Assembly: GCA_022457155.1 (NCBI GenBank)
Contig: JAJGOT010000049.1
Span: forward strand, 2,077,501 to 2,141,500
DNA length: 64,000 nucleotides
Source: Cladopsammia gracilis
Lineage: Eukaryota > Cnidaria > Anthozoa > Scleractinia > Dendrophylliidae
Direction of reading: 5' to 3'
Every line of letters begins with the position of its first letter. Within the stretch, counting starts at the first letter, position 1. Below are positions 1 to 11,689 of this stretch, one piece after another. The notes under the pieces are model-generated. The model was given only the letters and a program-made list of their open reading frames with translations, had not been told where the DNA came from and did no database searches. A program made the translations under genes and the position numbers.

Positions 1-22
1 TACTTGGTAGAAATTCATTTTT

Positions 23-508
23 AACTCGTGAATACGCGAAGTGTTGAACGACTTATTGCAGACGGGGACAAATATGCAAATTTTCACTCCTTCCTTCCAT
101 CACTCGGCTGTAAACATTTCTTGGTAATTCCGTTGACCAGTGCATAAGGCTTGCGCATATATTTTGCTCGTTCCAAATGCGACAGGTAATGGTTGCCTGC
201 CTTACCAATGGGGACGGCGTTGAAGGCAGGGGAAGGTGGGGAGTTGGACGCAAAGGAAGTTGGGGGGGGGAGGTTGTTGTTGGAGCAAAACGCACAGGAG
301 AGGGGAACTCGTGAATGCGAAACAACCTTCGGACCCTAGCTCCTTCGCTCGATCTGCTGTTATTATTGAGCCCGCGATATGTAATGGTCACCTGCCTTAC
401 CCCAAGGGACGGCGTTGAAGGGAGGGAAGAGTGGGGAGTTGGATGCAGTGGGGTGAGGGTCTAGGGGAGGGGAGGGGAGGGTCCGAACGTTTTCGTATTC
501 ACGAGTTG
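23..508. repeat. Short inverted-repeat-bounded repeat with internal duplication
   Basis: AACTCGTGAATACG at 23-36 recurs inverted (CGTATTCACGAGTT) at about 495-508. Inside, a block around 195-250 (gcctgccttacc...gggacggcgttgaag) is repeated in direct orientation around 385-445. No coding capacity is credible. It is probably a non-autonomous repeat; family unknown. Confidence 0.4.
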
Positions 509-2045
509 GCTCATAGGAGCCCTTGATTATTTGAGTCGGATTTTTTTGGCGGCTGATCGTTTGACTGCTTTTATGAATTTTTGGATGAAAACGAAATACT
601 TACCTTTTACCAACGTAATTATTTGTAGGTCGTTTAGTTCTTGAGTTTCAGGAAACTTTCACGCCGTTGGTTGTCCTTTCGTGTTTTTTTTTTTCTTTTA
701 ACCCAACCGACATTCATTTTCTTCATGGAATGAATTTCTCGAATGGGGTTTTTTATCTATCGTCTTAGCCTCCTACGCAGACGTCCTTAGGGCTCGTCAC
801 GTAATCCTTCCTCCCGCACGAACGTTTGCTGAAACGAGCGGTTAAAAAAATAGACCAATCACAGCGCACTTCCAAAGCAAGGAAGTGTGCACTTTGGACC
901 TTGGGAAATTTCACGCGAGACGCGTGGCCTTTCAACGAGTCAGTGTGAGACGTTTAAAACAACGAGAGGCTATAGACGGCTAAAATGTTGCTAGCAAGTT
1001 TTACTCGCTTTCTTACTAATTTTATCGGTTAAAAAAACAATCGAATTTACTTTAATAATCACATACTATAATTAGTTCAAACAACGCGAAGGATGACCAA
1101 AATTCACAGAAAATATCAACGAATTACACCGACAAAACCACTGCGAGTTCCTTTGATCGAGCCGCCGTCCAGCGCCATGGACGAATATATTAACTTTGAA
1201 CCGGTAAAACAAGTTTACAAACTTGTTTAGCCTCTCGCACATGCACTCATCCACGTAACTGCAGCGAGCCCGCTATGTAACAATCAAAATGGCGTCCAAG
1301 CCTGACGAAGACATTTTTGCCACGAAACAACGGTACATGCTACGCATGCTGCCTGCGGGGCGTCACGTGGCTGCGCATGCTCGATGGAAAAGCAAACGGA
1401 TGCTCGCAGTGGTTTCTTTCTCGTTCGGCGTAGCTCGGCGTAGCTCGGCGAGGCAAATCCACTGCTCGCGGGGTACTAGCACTACTATATTTGATTTATA
1501 TTTATTTACTATATTTGATTTTCGGCGAACTATTCTCTAAAAGCTTGACACAGGCCAGATAAATTTCTTTATTTTAGTATAAAAAGTATGGTATAAAAAT
1601 AATGTTAGATAAATAATTAAATTTGTTATTTATTTATTCGTTGTACGCAAGCAACAACTTCAAATGCCCTAAATATTAAAGTGAAGGCTTACCTGCTTTC
1701 CACGATATTATTTTAACCATATGCTTTTGACTTTTATTGGTGCAAGTGGATAATTTGTTCGAATTTTCAACTGAAGAAATTACCAGTGGTAATAAGCTCA
1801 GTGCTCTAATGTATGTATGAAAGGCAAGGAAGATATTTATTACACTCTGTCCTAAAGAATTTTAATTCTTTAAAAGTGCGATAAGACTTGCTGCAAAATG
1901 AAGGTTCTTGTATCGTGGCGCTGCTGAGTGGGTAAGTTGTAAAATTGTGCGAAAGATAAATACGCAGCATAAAAATGTAATAAGCTCGAGATTTTAATTT
2001 TTCCCAGCATGCATTGAGAAGCGTGTCCAACACCGTCTTGGTTAT

Positions 2046-2505
2046 GGTTAACACTCGTTAACATCTCTCAAACTGACTTTTCCTTTTCGTTTTAAGTTAC
2101 ATAAAGTAACACCTATTTCACACTTTGGAGTAAAATTAGAAAAAAAGATCAGAATAGTGTATGCCTCGAACCCGAGTCGTCTGCTTCATAACCATTATCC
2201 TTATCCACTAAACCAACGTGGACTAGCTGCCGGGAGATGTAATTTTTAACATATTTATAGAGTTACCCATAACAATAAATGAAAGTTAACCGTTTTCAAA
2301 TCAGTGCTTAACCCTAAACACTGTAGATCAATGCTAAACCCCAAAACGCTATTCTTTGCTTAACCGGAGCTCTGTTCTCTGCCCAATAAATGGGGTTCTG
2401 TTCTCATGACGTCAGTACTACGGTATAACGATAAAAAATAATACGTTGTGTAAAACCTCATAAGGTGTCCAAGGTCAGTTTGAGAGATGTTAACGAGTGT
2501 TAACC
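2046..2505. mobile_element. Non-autonomous element with 32-bp TIRs and an internal tRNA-like segment
   Basis: A 32-bp sequence at 2046-2077 (starting GGTTAACACTCGTTAAC) is repeated exactly in inverted orientation at 2474-2505. Read on the minus strand, 2158-2215 holds an A-box-like TGGTTTAGTGG and a B-box-like GGGTTCGAGGC, as in a tRNA-derived SINE head. There is no ORF of interest. It is a MITE-like element, perhaps one that captured a SINE. Confidence 0.55.
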
Positions 2506-2944
2506 CTGGGTTATTCCCCACTCTATAAACTATGAAAAATACCATAATACTCTTTAAAGTGCAGGTTTGGGTGGTGCTTGATGTAAGCCTGATTATTCCA
2601 ATTTCTTTTGTTTTCAGCACGAACTGCACGTGCTATGCTTCAACTTCTTGGCAATTTCCGTGCGGTGCACATTTGTATACAAACACACTGCTACATCCTA
2701 GCATTAAATTCCTACATGTACTCTGAATTCCATTGTGCCATTCTAACAAAGGAGACTCGAATAATAACACCTCGGTAAGGCTGAGCCTGCACATAAAAGA
2801 TTATTATGGTATTTTTCGAAGTGGCCTATTGTAAGACATTTATTCCCACTGAGCGCCGTCATCTGGCTTGTTTTCTTCCTTTTGCGAAAGGGGAAAATGC
2901 AGAAAGCCATCAGTTATTAATATTGTCCATCGTTTGGTTACCAG

Positions 2945-3128
2945 GCATTCAGACCATTCACAGAAACTTGCCTTCTGTGAAAGGAATAGCGGTTGACTGG
3001 CTTGGCAATAATATATATTGGATAGGTCAGCATAATATAATGGTTTCCAGAACAGACGGCCGTTTTCTTAAGACCTTGGTATCCGATTATCCAATTGATA
3101 GTAAACTTGCTTTGGATCCTGAAAACGG
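2945..3128 (+). CDS. Host exon: LDL-receptor class B (YWTD) repeat, LRP-like receptor
   Basis: Internal exon of a host low-density-lipoprotein receptor-related gene. It is preceded by a polypyrimidine tract and CAG acceptor (ends 2944) and followed by a GTAAGA donor at 3129. The reading frame encodes a beta-propeller class B repeat: a GIAVDWLGNNIYW core (YWTD-type IYWIG) followed by KLALDPENG, the usual repeat boundary. The exon ends in phase 2 (GG), which is completed by the first base of the next exon at 8905. The full gene would encode an extracellular receptor with YWTD propellers; only part is in this window, so the exact paralogue cannot be named. Confidence 0.8.
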
Positions 3129-3549
3129 GTAAGAATATGGTGAAATAGTATCATGATACAGCTGTAGTATTAGTAGTAGCAGCAGCAGTAGTCGCGCCTA
3201 TATTTTTTCTTAGTTTCTCCCTTCCAGATTCAACATACGTAATAACGTCTTCAGAAGACCAACATCAAATCTAAACCTACTACTGCTGCAGAACATTTTC
3301 TTTCTAATCCTAACCATTCTAACTCCGGCATGCAACTAATTCCTTTAGAAACTGTTCACACTTCCCGTGACTTGATACGTTAAGCCAGGGAATCTTATAT
3401 TATCTATAAAGGTAATACTTTAGAGCCACACGGCATGAACAAACGTGATGAAATGTAATAGCGGAGCACCATACTCATAGAACCTGCGTCCGTCATTTTT
3501 CATGGTCATGGCTAGCGGAATGTTTCGCGGGCACGCCTCCGTGACATGT

Positions 3550-3770
3550 GTCAGTCGGTCGCGCAAGGCAAATTCGCGGGCGCGTATGACGTCGCAAAAC
3601 ATGCGCGTATGACGCCACACGCGCGGCTACACAGTCGTCAGCTCTGTAAACACTTTTTAAAGTTTTAAAAAAAGTTGAATCTTTCGCAGTGTTTAGCGGA
3701 CCAGTAAAGTCGTTAATTTCCCTGCATTTTTTCGCGGTTTGCTACTCAAGACAGGGATACTAACTAGCTG
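3550..3770 (+). repeat. 5' fragment of dispersed repeat family (full copy 61140-62225)
   Basis: The stretch with gcgggcgcgtatgacgtcgc and, further on, tttcgcggtttgctactcaa matches the first part of the copy at 61140-61370. It lies in the host intron. No protein is recognisable. Confidence 0.5.
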
Positions 3771-5199
3771 TTTTTATCAAAAGAGAAGTGCTGCGAGTGT
3801 GTTGTGGTACGTTGGAATAGGTAACGCCATGAGTTGTCAAGTACCAAATTACAGGCTGAAATATGGTATATGTTGGCTTTGTTTATCCCAGATTATTTCT
3901 TAAATTTATTTATTCCAGAGCGTTGATTTTAGAAAAGTTGATGTCAACGGTGTTTTTAATTGGTCCTTATAAATATAGGAATAAATACCGTCAGATATTT
4001 GATCCCATATACCATGTTATGAGCTTGAAATTCAGTATACGTACCAATATATTAAAAGATCAACAACAAAAATGCTACAACAAAGTGGATGTGTTTTTAA
4101 TTTATTCCTCGCGAACGAGCGTAGCGAGGTTAATACATTTGTCGTGCCTCGGGAGCTAAGCCGCGCGAATTCGAGCGAAAAATATATTTATATTCATATT
4201 TATAATTCAACACATTGATACACTGCCCAAATATGGTCAAAAAGTTATCGATATATGTTATGTCTACATGACGTATAACCAGTGATGGCGGTAAATTTCG
4301 CATTTTGAAGGAAAGTGAAAATGACTGCTGCCTGCAACTTCGTGTTTTTGGGCGAAAAAGTGCGTGAACTATTAGTTAAAAAAGGGAAAAGAAAGAAAAA
4401 GGAGAAGAAAAGAAAAGAAAAGAGAAAAAATATTGTTCACATAATTGGACAAAAAACGTGCGAAATTTTCGCGTTGTCGCGGTCGCAGTGTTTCTTGGCG
4501 TAGCTGAATGAAAACTGGTTCAAAGTTTAACCGCTCGACAAGGAGTGAACGAAGGAGCACAATTTTCGTAAAATTCCTTTGGTAATCACCTTTGGAATAT
4601 GATATAGACTTGATGTTTCCTCAGATAAGTTTCTAATCTCGTCATTACGGCTGTAGGAGCTAAAAAAACGAGCATTCCAAGTTTGTAAACAACATTGATC
4701 GACTCAGCTCGTACTTCGATGTTTGAAAATTTGGTGCTGATGGAAGGGACTAAAAAGCCAAATCAACTACAGGTACGATGTTTTAACCGTTTCTTGTATC
4801 CTTTAGCTGTGAATGTTTGTAAGACATACTGTCCACGCTGCAGTTCTTTCCGACTTTTCGCCGCTATGTTTAGGTTCGTAGTCGTGTGTTTGTTCAATTT
4901 GTTTTGATTGTGAATGAACTTTTTAAGATACGAAACACTTGTAACTAAGACATTCTATGCCATTTTACTGTGTTTTAATTCTTGTAGTCACTACTCTGTC
5001 CCGTTCTTTGAGTAGACGAAAGCTCTTCGTAGAAACTTTGAACTGATTGTGTACGCTAAATTAATTTTAGCTTGGCAAAAGTTTCGGAGTTCGCTGCTTG
5101 TTGTTTAAGAAATTGTATGAGGTTAAATATTGTTGTTAGCCTTTTTACTTAATGAAAGGTTGTATATCTCAATGAATTTTTTCTCGAAACTGTGATTTG

Positions 5200-5514
5200 T
5201 TATCAATGTGTTGAATTATAAAACAGTTATAGTGTTCAAACTTGCGCAATATTGACAAAGGTGCCACTTTCATTCATGAATTGTGTGATGTTGCAAGTTT
5301 CGCGCGGTAAAACATATGAAGCTTTTTTAAAAATAAAAGGCTTGTCGTCGGCGATGTTTTTTCTTCAAACTGTACTTTGTTATCAATGTGTTGAATTATA
5401 AAACTATTATAGCGCTCAAGCTTGCGTGATATCGCCTAATTTTAGCCGACTCGGCCTACGGCCTCGTCGGCTAAGTATCAGGCGATATCACGCGCGCTTT
5501 CGCGCTATAATAGT

Positions 5515-5572
<58 letters not shown>
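5200..5572. repeat. Direct repeat, 114-bp imperfect palindrome and (TA)n microsatellite
   Basis: Two direct copies (tatcaatgtgttgaattataaa) lie near 5201 and 5381. The second leads into a large hairpin: AACTATTATAGCG at 5402-5414 pairs with CGCTATAATAGTT at 5503-5515, with further pairing inward (GTGATATCGCC / GGCGATATCAC) around a GC-rich tip. A (TA)n run of about 55 bp follows at 5517-5572. This is typical of a palindromic MITE with a TA microsatellite at its end. Confidence 0.6.
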
Positions 5573-5575
<3 letters not shown>

Positions 5576-7294
5576 GAAGATGTCCTGCAGTTGCCTAGCA
5601 ACAGCGCAACGTGAGACAGCGGTACTTCTTCATGTAAGCCTATAGAGGAGCATGGTAAACAAAGATGGCGGACGATAAACGGTACGCGAACCATCGAAAG
5701 GACCTTTTACCAACCTATTTGATTTAAAAGAAGACGAAGTGAAATGGCGAAAAGCCTCATACGCAAATCGAGACGCCACCAAAGTTTCGACCCGCGGTGT
5801 AACCTTCCCCGAGCTTCGAGAGGTTCTGCGAGACAATGATTTCTAGTTATAAAAATATATACACCCTTCAAGAAACGTTGTCCAACAAAAAGAAACTCAA
5901 TAAAACTTGTATGTGGCACTGTAAGGCCATGATTAATTTGACTATTCTTGGTTTTCACATGACGTCATAAAAATTAAAAAATCTAAAGTGTACGTCCTAC
6001 AAAACTGTTTCTAATATGTTATGTGGATACGATTGTTATGATCTTTCACAAAAGGTTTCAGGTTTTAACGATGTTTTGCTTCCGATTTACAAAGGTTTTA
6101 AATGTGTCGCGCAATGTGTCACGCTATTTCAGGTAAGCTGCGAAAATAAACAAAATTGAATCAGCTGAAAGTTATTGTTTGCATTATAAGTGCTAATAAG
6201 CCGAGCTAATGGGGCTTATATCAAATACAATGTTTTTAAATGTGATTTTGGTATAATTAAGACTTTGAATTTTTGGCCGCCATCTTTGTGCCCCTCAGTG
6301 GGGCACAAAGATGGCCGCTCCATACATTTCTTACTAAAAATATCTAATACTCGTTCGCCTATAACTCTTGAACGAAATGCTTTTGCGCTTCAAAATTTGG
6401 CCAAGATGTGTAGTTTTAAACTCTCTACAATTCCATAAACATTTTGGATTCGAAATCTATTTTTTAAAGCTTCTGAATTTTGATATGACGTAAGTGAAAG
6501 TCAAGAATAAATCATTCAATATGCTTGCTGTTCAATGTGAAAATAGATATAACTTCTAGAGTTCTCATCCTTTTAGAACTGAAACATAAATGTATAAAAT
6601 ATCCAACAATGTTACAATGTTCAATGCTAAGTAGCTGTTTGGAATGTGGCATTATAAAGCCTTGTTAAGTTTTCATTATTCTTTACAACAATCAATAAAA
6701 TATGTACATGTATACGGAACTGAAGGCCTTGATAAATTCGACTATAAATCATTCAATATGCTTTCTTTTCAATGTAAAAATAACGTTTGTGTTTTATTTA
6801 GACAAAAGTCAGTAGCTTGAGTATAAATTGGAAAGAGGACTTGATCAGGCAAGTAGTTCAAGGAAATCGTCTCTGCATCGGGTATAGAGCGGTCTTCAAA
6901 AGCTTCTAGATACATAGCGTCGCCTTCGATTATAATTCGGTCGATAGTATGAGAGTTCCACGTAGAAATATCGCACGAATTAGCCCATAACAAAGCTGAA
7001 AGACTCATAAAAGCACACTGTCTTCCTCTAGAAATATCATTGAAACGATAATTACCTTGATGAATACTTCCACGGTCGGAAAAACAGAATTAAGCATGAT
7101 AAACTTTCAAACCTACCTTCTCGCGACGTGTGAAGACGTCATGCTCGAATTGGCGCATAATGATTTGTTGGATTCCGCTGACCAGAAGGTATGCTGTCTC
7201 GTAAAATTCGTCCATCGCGTCAAAGTCACTCAAAAAGATCGACTTTTCAATCAACTATCATCGCGAAAGTGGCGGGAATAGTGTGCTGCTCGCT

Positions 7295-8180
7295 CGCTCA
7301 CAGCAATTAAGGGATACTCAGAAGCCACTCTAGTGGAAAAAGAAGAGCTTTCGGGGATAAAATCTTGCTTCGAGGAACCCTCATACGTTTTTATCAATGC
7401 AGGAGCAATGCGGGGGATGCCTTGTTTTTGTTACGGATTTCAGAACCGAAGAAGCGGAGTTTTAATGAATTTCCAAGCAGTCCAGTGACTTAAAGGTAAA
7501 ATAAATCACACTTTTCGATGGGAATTTATGTTGATATCAATTTTTGATTGACTTTTCCTTTGTGTTTTGGAGACATGTTTATGAAACGTGCTCAAATTAA
7601 GTCGTGCTGTTATCTTGAATTTCATCGAGGACAGCTTTGCCTTGATGCGCTGTAAATCGTACGTGTTTTACTTTTATATATAAACTAATGAAGATTTGAA
7701 TAAACTTTTTCGAAAGAAGATTGTGTTGTCCATTTTTATGTGTTTGTTCATTCATTAGATAGATTGAAAAGCGATTTTATAAACAAAACAAGACTTTGTT
7801 TTTATAGTACAGTTCTAACTTCACTCGCATCGCCCTATGCAAATGTGTTTGTGTATTTTTGCAATTTTGATTTCCAAATCAGTTTCTCGGGCAATTTTTG
7901 GCAAACAAAAACTGTATTTTATTCGGAAAGTAGTCGTACCTGTAATTCTAGACGGAGAAAAGTTGTTTTTGTGAAGTTTTCTACAGTCTAAATGTACTGT
8001 GCAGACGGTCGGCTAATAAGCTTACTGTTTTTTGAGAATTGCTAAAATTGAAAAATAGCCCGGTCGTCAATCTCAATTCTTGTGCTTCCGACCTTTCACC
8101 TTAGTTACGTTTCACCTTAGTTAAGCTTGATCATAGTGCTTCGCTGTTAGGCTCTGCCTATCTATATATATTACTTTTTC
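7295..8180 (+). repeat. 3' portion of dispersed repeat family (second copy 61370-62225)
   Basis: Sequence starting at gggatactcagaa and running to the tatctatatatatta tract aligns along most of its length with 61370-62225 with scattered substitutions and small indels. Both copies share a degraded short ORF (…SGIKSCFEE…), too decayed to identify. Together with 3550-3770 this defines one dispersed family of about 1.1 kb. Confidence 0.7.
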
Positions 8181-8280
8181 GTTTTTATTTCCGATGTCGT
8201 CACATCCTGTATTACTTAATTCTTCTGTATTGCGAAATTCTCCTTGTATATAACATCGTATAACATATTGTTTATTTAGT

Positions 8281-8345
8281 AACATCTTGTACCTGAAGAA
8301 GGCTGGTCTGGTCAGCAGCTGAAATATTGTACTCAACAAAATATA
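8281..8345 (+). repeat. Penelope-like element terminal fragment (tentative)
   Basis: The string cctgaagaaggctgg, a complementary arm and gctgaaatattgtac resemble the pseudo-LTR ends of Penelope-like elements, which carry degenerate hammerhead-ribozyme cores. The core here (CTGAAGA instead of CTGATGA) is mutated. This is a pattern-based inference only. Confidence 0.35.
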
Positions 8346-8726
8346 CGCTGTTTTCAGCTTTGCTTTAAAGTTTTTTATCTTCAGAAGTGTCGGCTCACGC
8401 TATTTTTAAATCGCAAATCTTACTGGTTCGTAGATACTCGTGAAAAACTATCAAAGTAGAGGCTTATCCCTGTTATAGATTTCTCTGGTGTGTCCAGTAC
8501 AAAATGTTTTGGGAGATTTCTATTCTTCTTTTTCCTCGCGTGTTCTATAGCTCGGAAATAGCCACCACATACAATACTGTTACCTCTCATCGCTTACAGT
8601 GGTGTAGACCGTTTCTCAAAGTCCGTTTTGTTTGAGTTTTTGTCGTTCTCATAGGTCGTCTTTTGGGCACTGAGTCTAAGAGTCTCTGGTGGCGCGTAAC
8701 GGATAAGGCGGCTTATTATTATACGC

Positions 8727-8880
8727 CTTATTCATAAATGGCGGCCGATTTACTATTCGTTTATATTTATGTTAATTAACCTCACTGGTTGCATTTTAGA
8801 GTAGAAATTCTTTTGAATTTTGCACACGTTAACGAGGCCAGTGAAACTAATTAATAAATCGGCCGCCATTTATAAATAAG
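8727..8880. mobile_element. Short palindromic MITE
   Basis: CTTATTCATAAATGGCGGCC at 8727 onward is repeated inverted (ending ATTTATAAATAAG at 8880), and the inner arms (TTAATTAACCTCACTGG / CCAGTGAAACTAATTAA) also pair. It is about 154 bp long and non-coding, immediately upstream of a host exon. Confidence 0.6.
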
Positions 8881-8904
8881 TTGTATGCTTTGATTTCTAT
8901 TCAG

Positions 8905-9145
8905 GTATATGTATTGGCTTTCTCCAACTTCTTACGAGCATGATGATGAAAACAGCCGGATAATGAGAGCTGAGATGTACACAGGAAACAATGGGGTTGA
9001 TGATGATATCGCTGATCGATTATCTGCTCACACTCAATTTGCCATTGATTATTACTCAGGCCGAAAACTGTACTATTGGACAACAAAACATCCTTCGTTA
9101 ATAAAATGCCTCAAGTTGTATTCAGGCAAAAAAAAAGGTTGCGAG
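8905..9145 (+). CDS. Host exon: LDL-receptor class B (YWTD) repeats, LRP-like receptor
   Basis: The acceptor TTCTATTCAG ends at 8904 and the donor GTAACT begins at 9146. The first base completes the glycine codon split at 3128, so this exon continues the protein directly. It is 241 nt: one base plus 80 codons, ending in phase 0. The protein carries MYWLS and LYYWTT YWTD-type strands with intervening propeller loops. It joins in phase to the exon at 56322, so nearly all mobile DNA in the window lies in the intron after this exon. Confidence 0.8.
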
Positions 9146-9331
9146 GTAACTTAATTTATCTTTAGAAGCCAAGTCAATAGGCCTTTATCACGCGGCGGCC
9201 ATGTTGACTCCCCGGAGAATAAAATGCTTTGTTTTTTCGCCCAGCCTCGCAGTGAAAAAGTTGAAAACGAGGTTGGGCGGGCAAAAATCTTTTGTTTTTA
9301 TACAAAATGGTGGGACGTGATAAAGGCCTAT

Positions 9332-9539
9332 AGTAGTTATGTAAGGCACTATACGGCACTTTTCCATTTTCAGTGTGTTTTTGTCGTTAATTTGATGTAA
9401 CTCGTATAATTATAGACGAATCGCCTATAATTATTCACTCTAAGGTACTTTTCCAGATCTAGTGTGTTTTGTCGTTAATTTTTTTAATTTATGAAACCCA
9501 TCATTATAATTTAGTGACGGTATATATTTTAATCGATAC
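9332..9539 (+). repeat. Element 1 left terminal inverted repeat
   Basis: 208 bp, matching the reverse complement of 26987-27194 at every base I compared. Inside are a hairpin (ATAATTATAG / CTATAATTAT) and a direct duplication: cacttttcca...gtgtg...gtcgttaattt near 9356-9394 and again near 9449-9483. The TIR overlaps the last codons of the minus-strand gene ending at 9529. The GCCTAT target duplication lies just outside at 9326-9331. Confidence 0.95.
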
Positions 9540-10236
9540 ACATTGTTAACACAGCACAGTTTGAAGAAAAAACTTCATCTTCTTCGCTTTCTTCAGGTAT
9601 TGTAAGTGGTGAATTTTGTGGGTTAACATATATATCATGTACCGTAACTTGAAATGAAACTTCTTCTTTGCTGATATAAATACTATCGATAATCAGAGCC
9701 ATTTTGACTTTTTCTAGCTTTCTCTTTGCGATTCTTGTTAAAATTTTATCCCTTTGTTTTGAATGTTTTGGTAGTTTAACATTAAACATTGTTGGATATA
9801 TTAACCCACAAACTCTTGTACCCATACCTTCAAAATGAAAACCATAAAAAATACCTTTTATTTTATTAGCTATTTTTTCACCATAAACACCCTTTAAATG
9901 TCGCCTACAAATGTCTCTAATAAAAACCATACAATCAAAAAACTTTTCTTCTTCTTCCGTTGGCATTCGACCACCGTATAATTCAACAGGAATGGTGTAA
10001 CCAAGTAGTTTACTACTTTCGTTTTGACTATATGTCTCTTTTACACCTAAAATTGTAAGAAATGGTGAATCGATTACTAGCAGACCTTTATAGGTGTCAA
10101 TTTTGATTATTTCAAAATCGGTTTTACTGTTTTTCACCGGTTTATGGAAAATAATATTTGATGAAACTTTTGAAGGACTTAACAGATTCATATTTGTTAT
10201 ATTACCATATTTATTTTTTAAGACGATTTTTTTCAT
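9529..10236 (-). CDS. SSB-like/DUF-type viral protein, copy 1 (235 aa)
   Basis: Leftmost gene of element 1, ending inside the TIR. It is clearly paralogous to the next gene: both have a N-terminal I.F.KP.KN segment, PLVI.(S/T)PFL..FGV near residues 50-65, a GY.IPV stretch and an LLIDSIYISK block near the C terminus followed by V.V...V, then an acidic PEESE(ED)E tail. This pattern resembles a protein family found in large DNA viruses and Polintons that I suspect binds single-stranded DNA; the acidic C-terminal tail is typical of viral SSBs. The SSB role is inference. Confidence 0.6.
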   Translation of the reverse strand: MKKIVLKNKYGNITNMNLLSPSKVSSNIIFHKPVKNSKTDFEIIKIDTYKGLLVIDSPFLTILGVKETYSQNESSKLLGYTIPVELYGGRMPTEEEEKFFDCMVFIRDICRRHLKGVYGEKIANKIKGIFYGFHFEGMGTRVCGLIYPTMFNVKLPKHSKQRDKILTRIAKRKLEKVKMALIIDSIYISKEEVSFQVTVHDIYVNPQNSPLTIPEESEEDEVFSSNCAVLTMCID

Positions 10237-10269
10237 TTCTAGAAAAAGAAATGAAAAATAAACAGATAT

Positions 10270-10971
10270 TCAATCTTCTTCTTCATCTTCGCTTTCTTCA
10301 GGTATCGATAATAGCGATTCTCGTTGTGGCAACGGTCTGAAATATACCTCATGAACCTTTATCTGAATCGAAACTACAGCTTTTTTACTGATGTAGATAC
10401 TATCAATCAACAAAGCTAATTTTGCATAACAATATGTATTTAAATAGCTGAGCGGATCAACTTTTTTGTTTCCTTTCGCTTTGAATAGCGATAAAAATTT
10501 ATTCGACTTTTCTGAATAATTGAGTTTAGCATATAATATTGGTGGATATTTTTCTAATTCCCAATCCTTGTAATATAAAATACTATTTAATTCGCCAGCA
10601 GTTTCTCTTCCAAAAGTGTCTTGTAAGTGCTTGCGACAAAGTGCTTCAAAATTTTCCAATGAAATATGAAACTCATCTTCTTCCTGTGTCGGTTTGCCAT
10701 CTTTAGACCATAAACAGACCGGAATAGAATAACCAATGAAATTTGAATTACTTTCGTCTTCTTTACTTCTTCTTTCGGTTACACCAAAACTGAAAAGAAA
10801 CGGTGTTTCAATGACTAGCGGGCCTTTCTTATTATCACCGTAATTGGTTGTAATTTTAATCCTTTGAAATTTGAAAAGGTCATTTTTTATCGGTTTGCTG
10901 AAAATAATATCATCTGAGAGACTTGACAGTTGCATGTTGTTATTATTACAAATTAATTTCCTTAAGACCAT
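10270..10971 (-). CDS. SSB-like/DUF-type viral protein, copy 2 (233 aa)
   Basis: Tandem paralogue of the preceding gene, 33 bp away. I chose the ATG at 10971 because it aligns with the start of copy 1 (MVLRKLI against MKKIVLK); the frame stays open further upstream into the neighbouring gene. It has PLVIETPFLFSFGV, IGYSIPVCLW, ALLIDSIYISKK and a strongly acidic tail (PEESEDEEED). It overlaps the 3' end of the upstream zinc-repeat gene by 26 bp. Likely role: replication-associated single-strand binding protein (inferred). Confidence 0.6.
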   Translation of the reverse strand: MVLRKLICNNNNMQLSSLSDDIIFSKPIKNDLFKFQRIKITTNYGDNKKGPLVIETPFLFSFGVTERRSKEDESNSNFIGYSIPVCLWSKDGKPTQEEDEFHISLENFEALCRKHLQDTFGRETAGELNSILYYKDWELEKYPPILYAKLNYSEKSNKFLSLFKAKGNKKVDPLSYLNTYCYAKLALLIDSIYISKKAVVSIQIKVHEVYFRPLPQRESLLSIPEESEDEEED

Positions 10972-11491
10972 TTTCACAATACTTACAACAGCGTTTATCT
11001 TTCTTGTGAATACAGATACCGTTTCCACCGCATTCTTTGCAATAATATTTCACTCGATTGTGTTCACAAAACTGATTTCCACCGCACTCCTTGCAATAGT
11101 ACTTGTTATTTCCATGAATGCAGATTCCACTTCCACCACAATCTTTACAAAAATACCGTCGTCTACCGTGTTCACAAATCCTTGATCCCGAACACTCCTT
11201 ACAATTGTATTTATTTTTCCCGTGTGGGCAAAGTTTTTCTTTACGTTCTGGTGATTTCACAGGTTCTTTCAATTCTACAGCTTGTAAAGCATCGATGAGT
11301 TCGGCTTTCCGCATTAGATACCATCCTTTAATTTTCTGCTCTTTTGCTTCAGCTTTCAACTCTTTCACAGACTTTTCCATTTGTTTTATAAGATACTTTA
11401 TATTTTTAATACCATTTTTTGATAAACAAGCGCTTTCGAGTCGTTTGTTTATCGCGATGTTTTTCCGAGAAATCGGTCTTAATTTATTCAT
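10946..11491 (-). CDS. SAP-like domain plus CxHG-CxxC zinc-repeat protein (181 aa)
   Basis: Residues about 40-75 form a SAP/Rho-N-like helix-extended-helix motif (VKELKAEAKEQKIKGWYLMR then KAELIDAL), a putative DNA-binding module. Residues about 88-175 contain five repeats of C-x-H-x6-C-x2-C, usually ending GG (for example CEHGRRRYFCKDCGG). These look like tandem small zinc-binding units. I know of similar repeats in large DNA viruses and protists but cannot assign a function. The SAP segment is almost identical to that in the 66-aa protein at 11975, suggesting duplication or domain shuffling. Confidence 0.6.
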   Translation of the reverse strand: MNKLRPISRKNIAINKRLESACLSKNGIKNIKYLIKQMEKSVKELKAEAKEQKIKGWYLMRKAELIDALQAVELKEPVKSPERKEKLCPHGKNKYNCKECSGSRICEHGRRRYFCKDCGGSGICIHGNNKYYCKECGGNQFCEHNRVKYYCKECGGNGICIHKKDKRCCKYCENGLKEINL

Positions 11492-11625
11492 CTTTTCCGA
11501 GAATTCAGCTCATTTGCATACGTGTTCATTGAGGCGAAACGAGTGTAAGGCGTATGCGTATGAATCGCTTTGCGGTGCGTGACACTTGACACGTACCACA
11601 TGTGTGAGCGTGATAACTTCTTCCT

Positions 11626-11655
11626 ATATATATAGTTCGATCGAACTATATATAT
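11626..11655. other. 30-bp perfect palindrome
   Basis: ATATATATAGTTCGA is followed immediately by its reverse complement TCGAACTATATATAT. It lies upstream of the minus-strand zinc-repeat gene. It could be a protein-binding site, cruciform or terminator; nothing decides between them. Confidence 0.6.
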
Positions 11656-11689
11656 TAATAAGTCTGTAATTCGATAGAACTCAGGGGGG

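Larger units (their letters stand above)
3129..8904 (+). other. Host intron, no gene seen
   Basis: This lies between two phase-compatible YWTD exons. Apart from the repeats listed separately I see no credible coding region on either strand; the ORFs here are short, lack domains and are AT-biased. Confidence 0.6.

Noticed and set aside
4315..4503. Lys-rich ORF in the host intron
   Set aside because: Low-complexity A/G tract without splice context or conservation.
5488..5694. ORFs rich in Tyr-Ile over 5520-5570
   Set aside because: Produced by the TA microsatellite.
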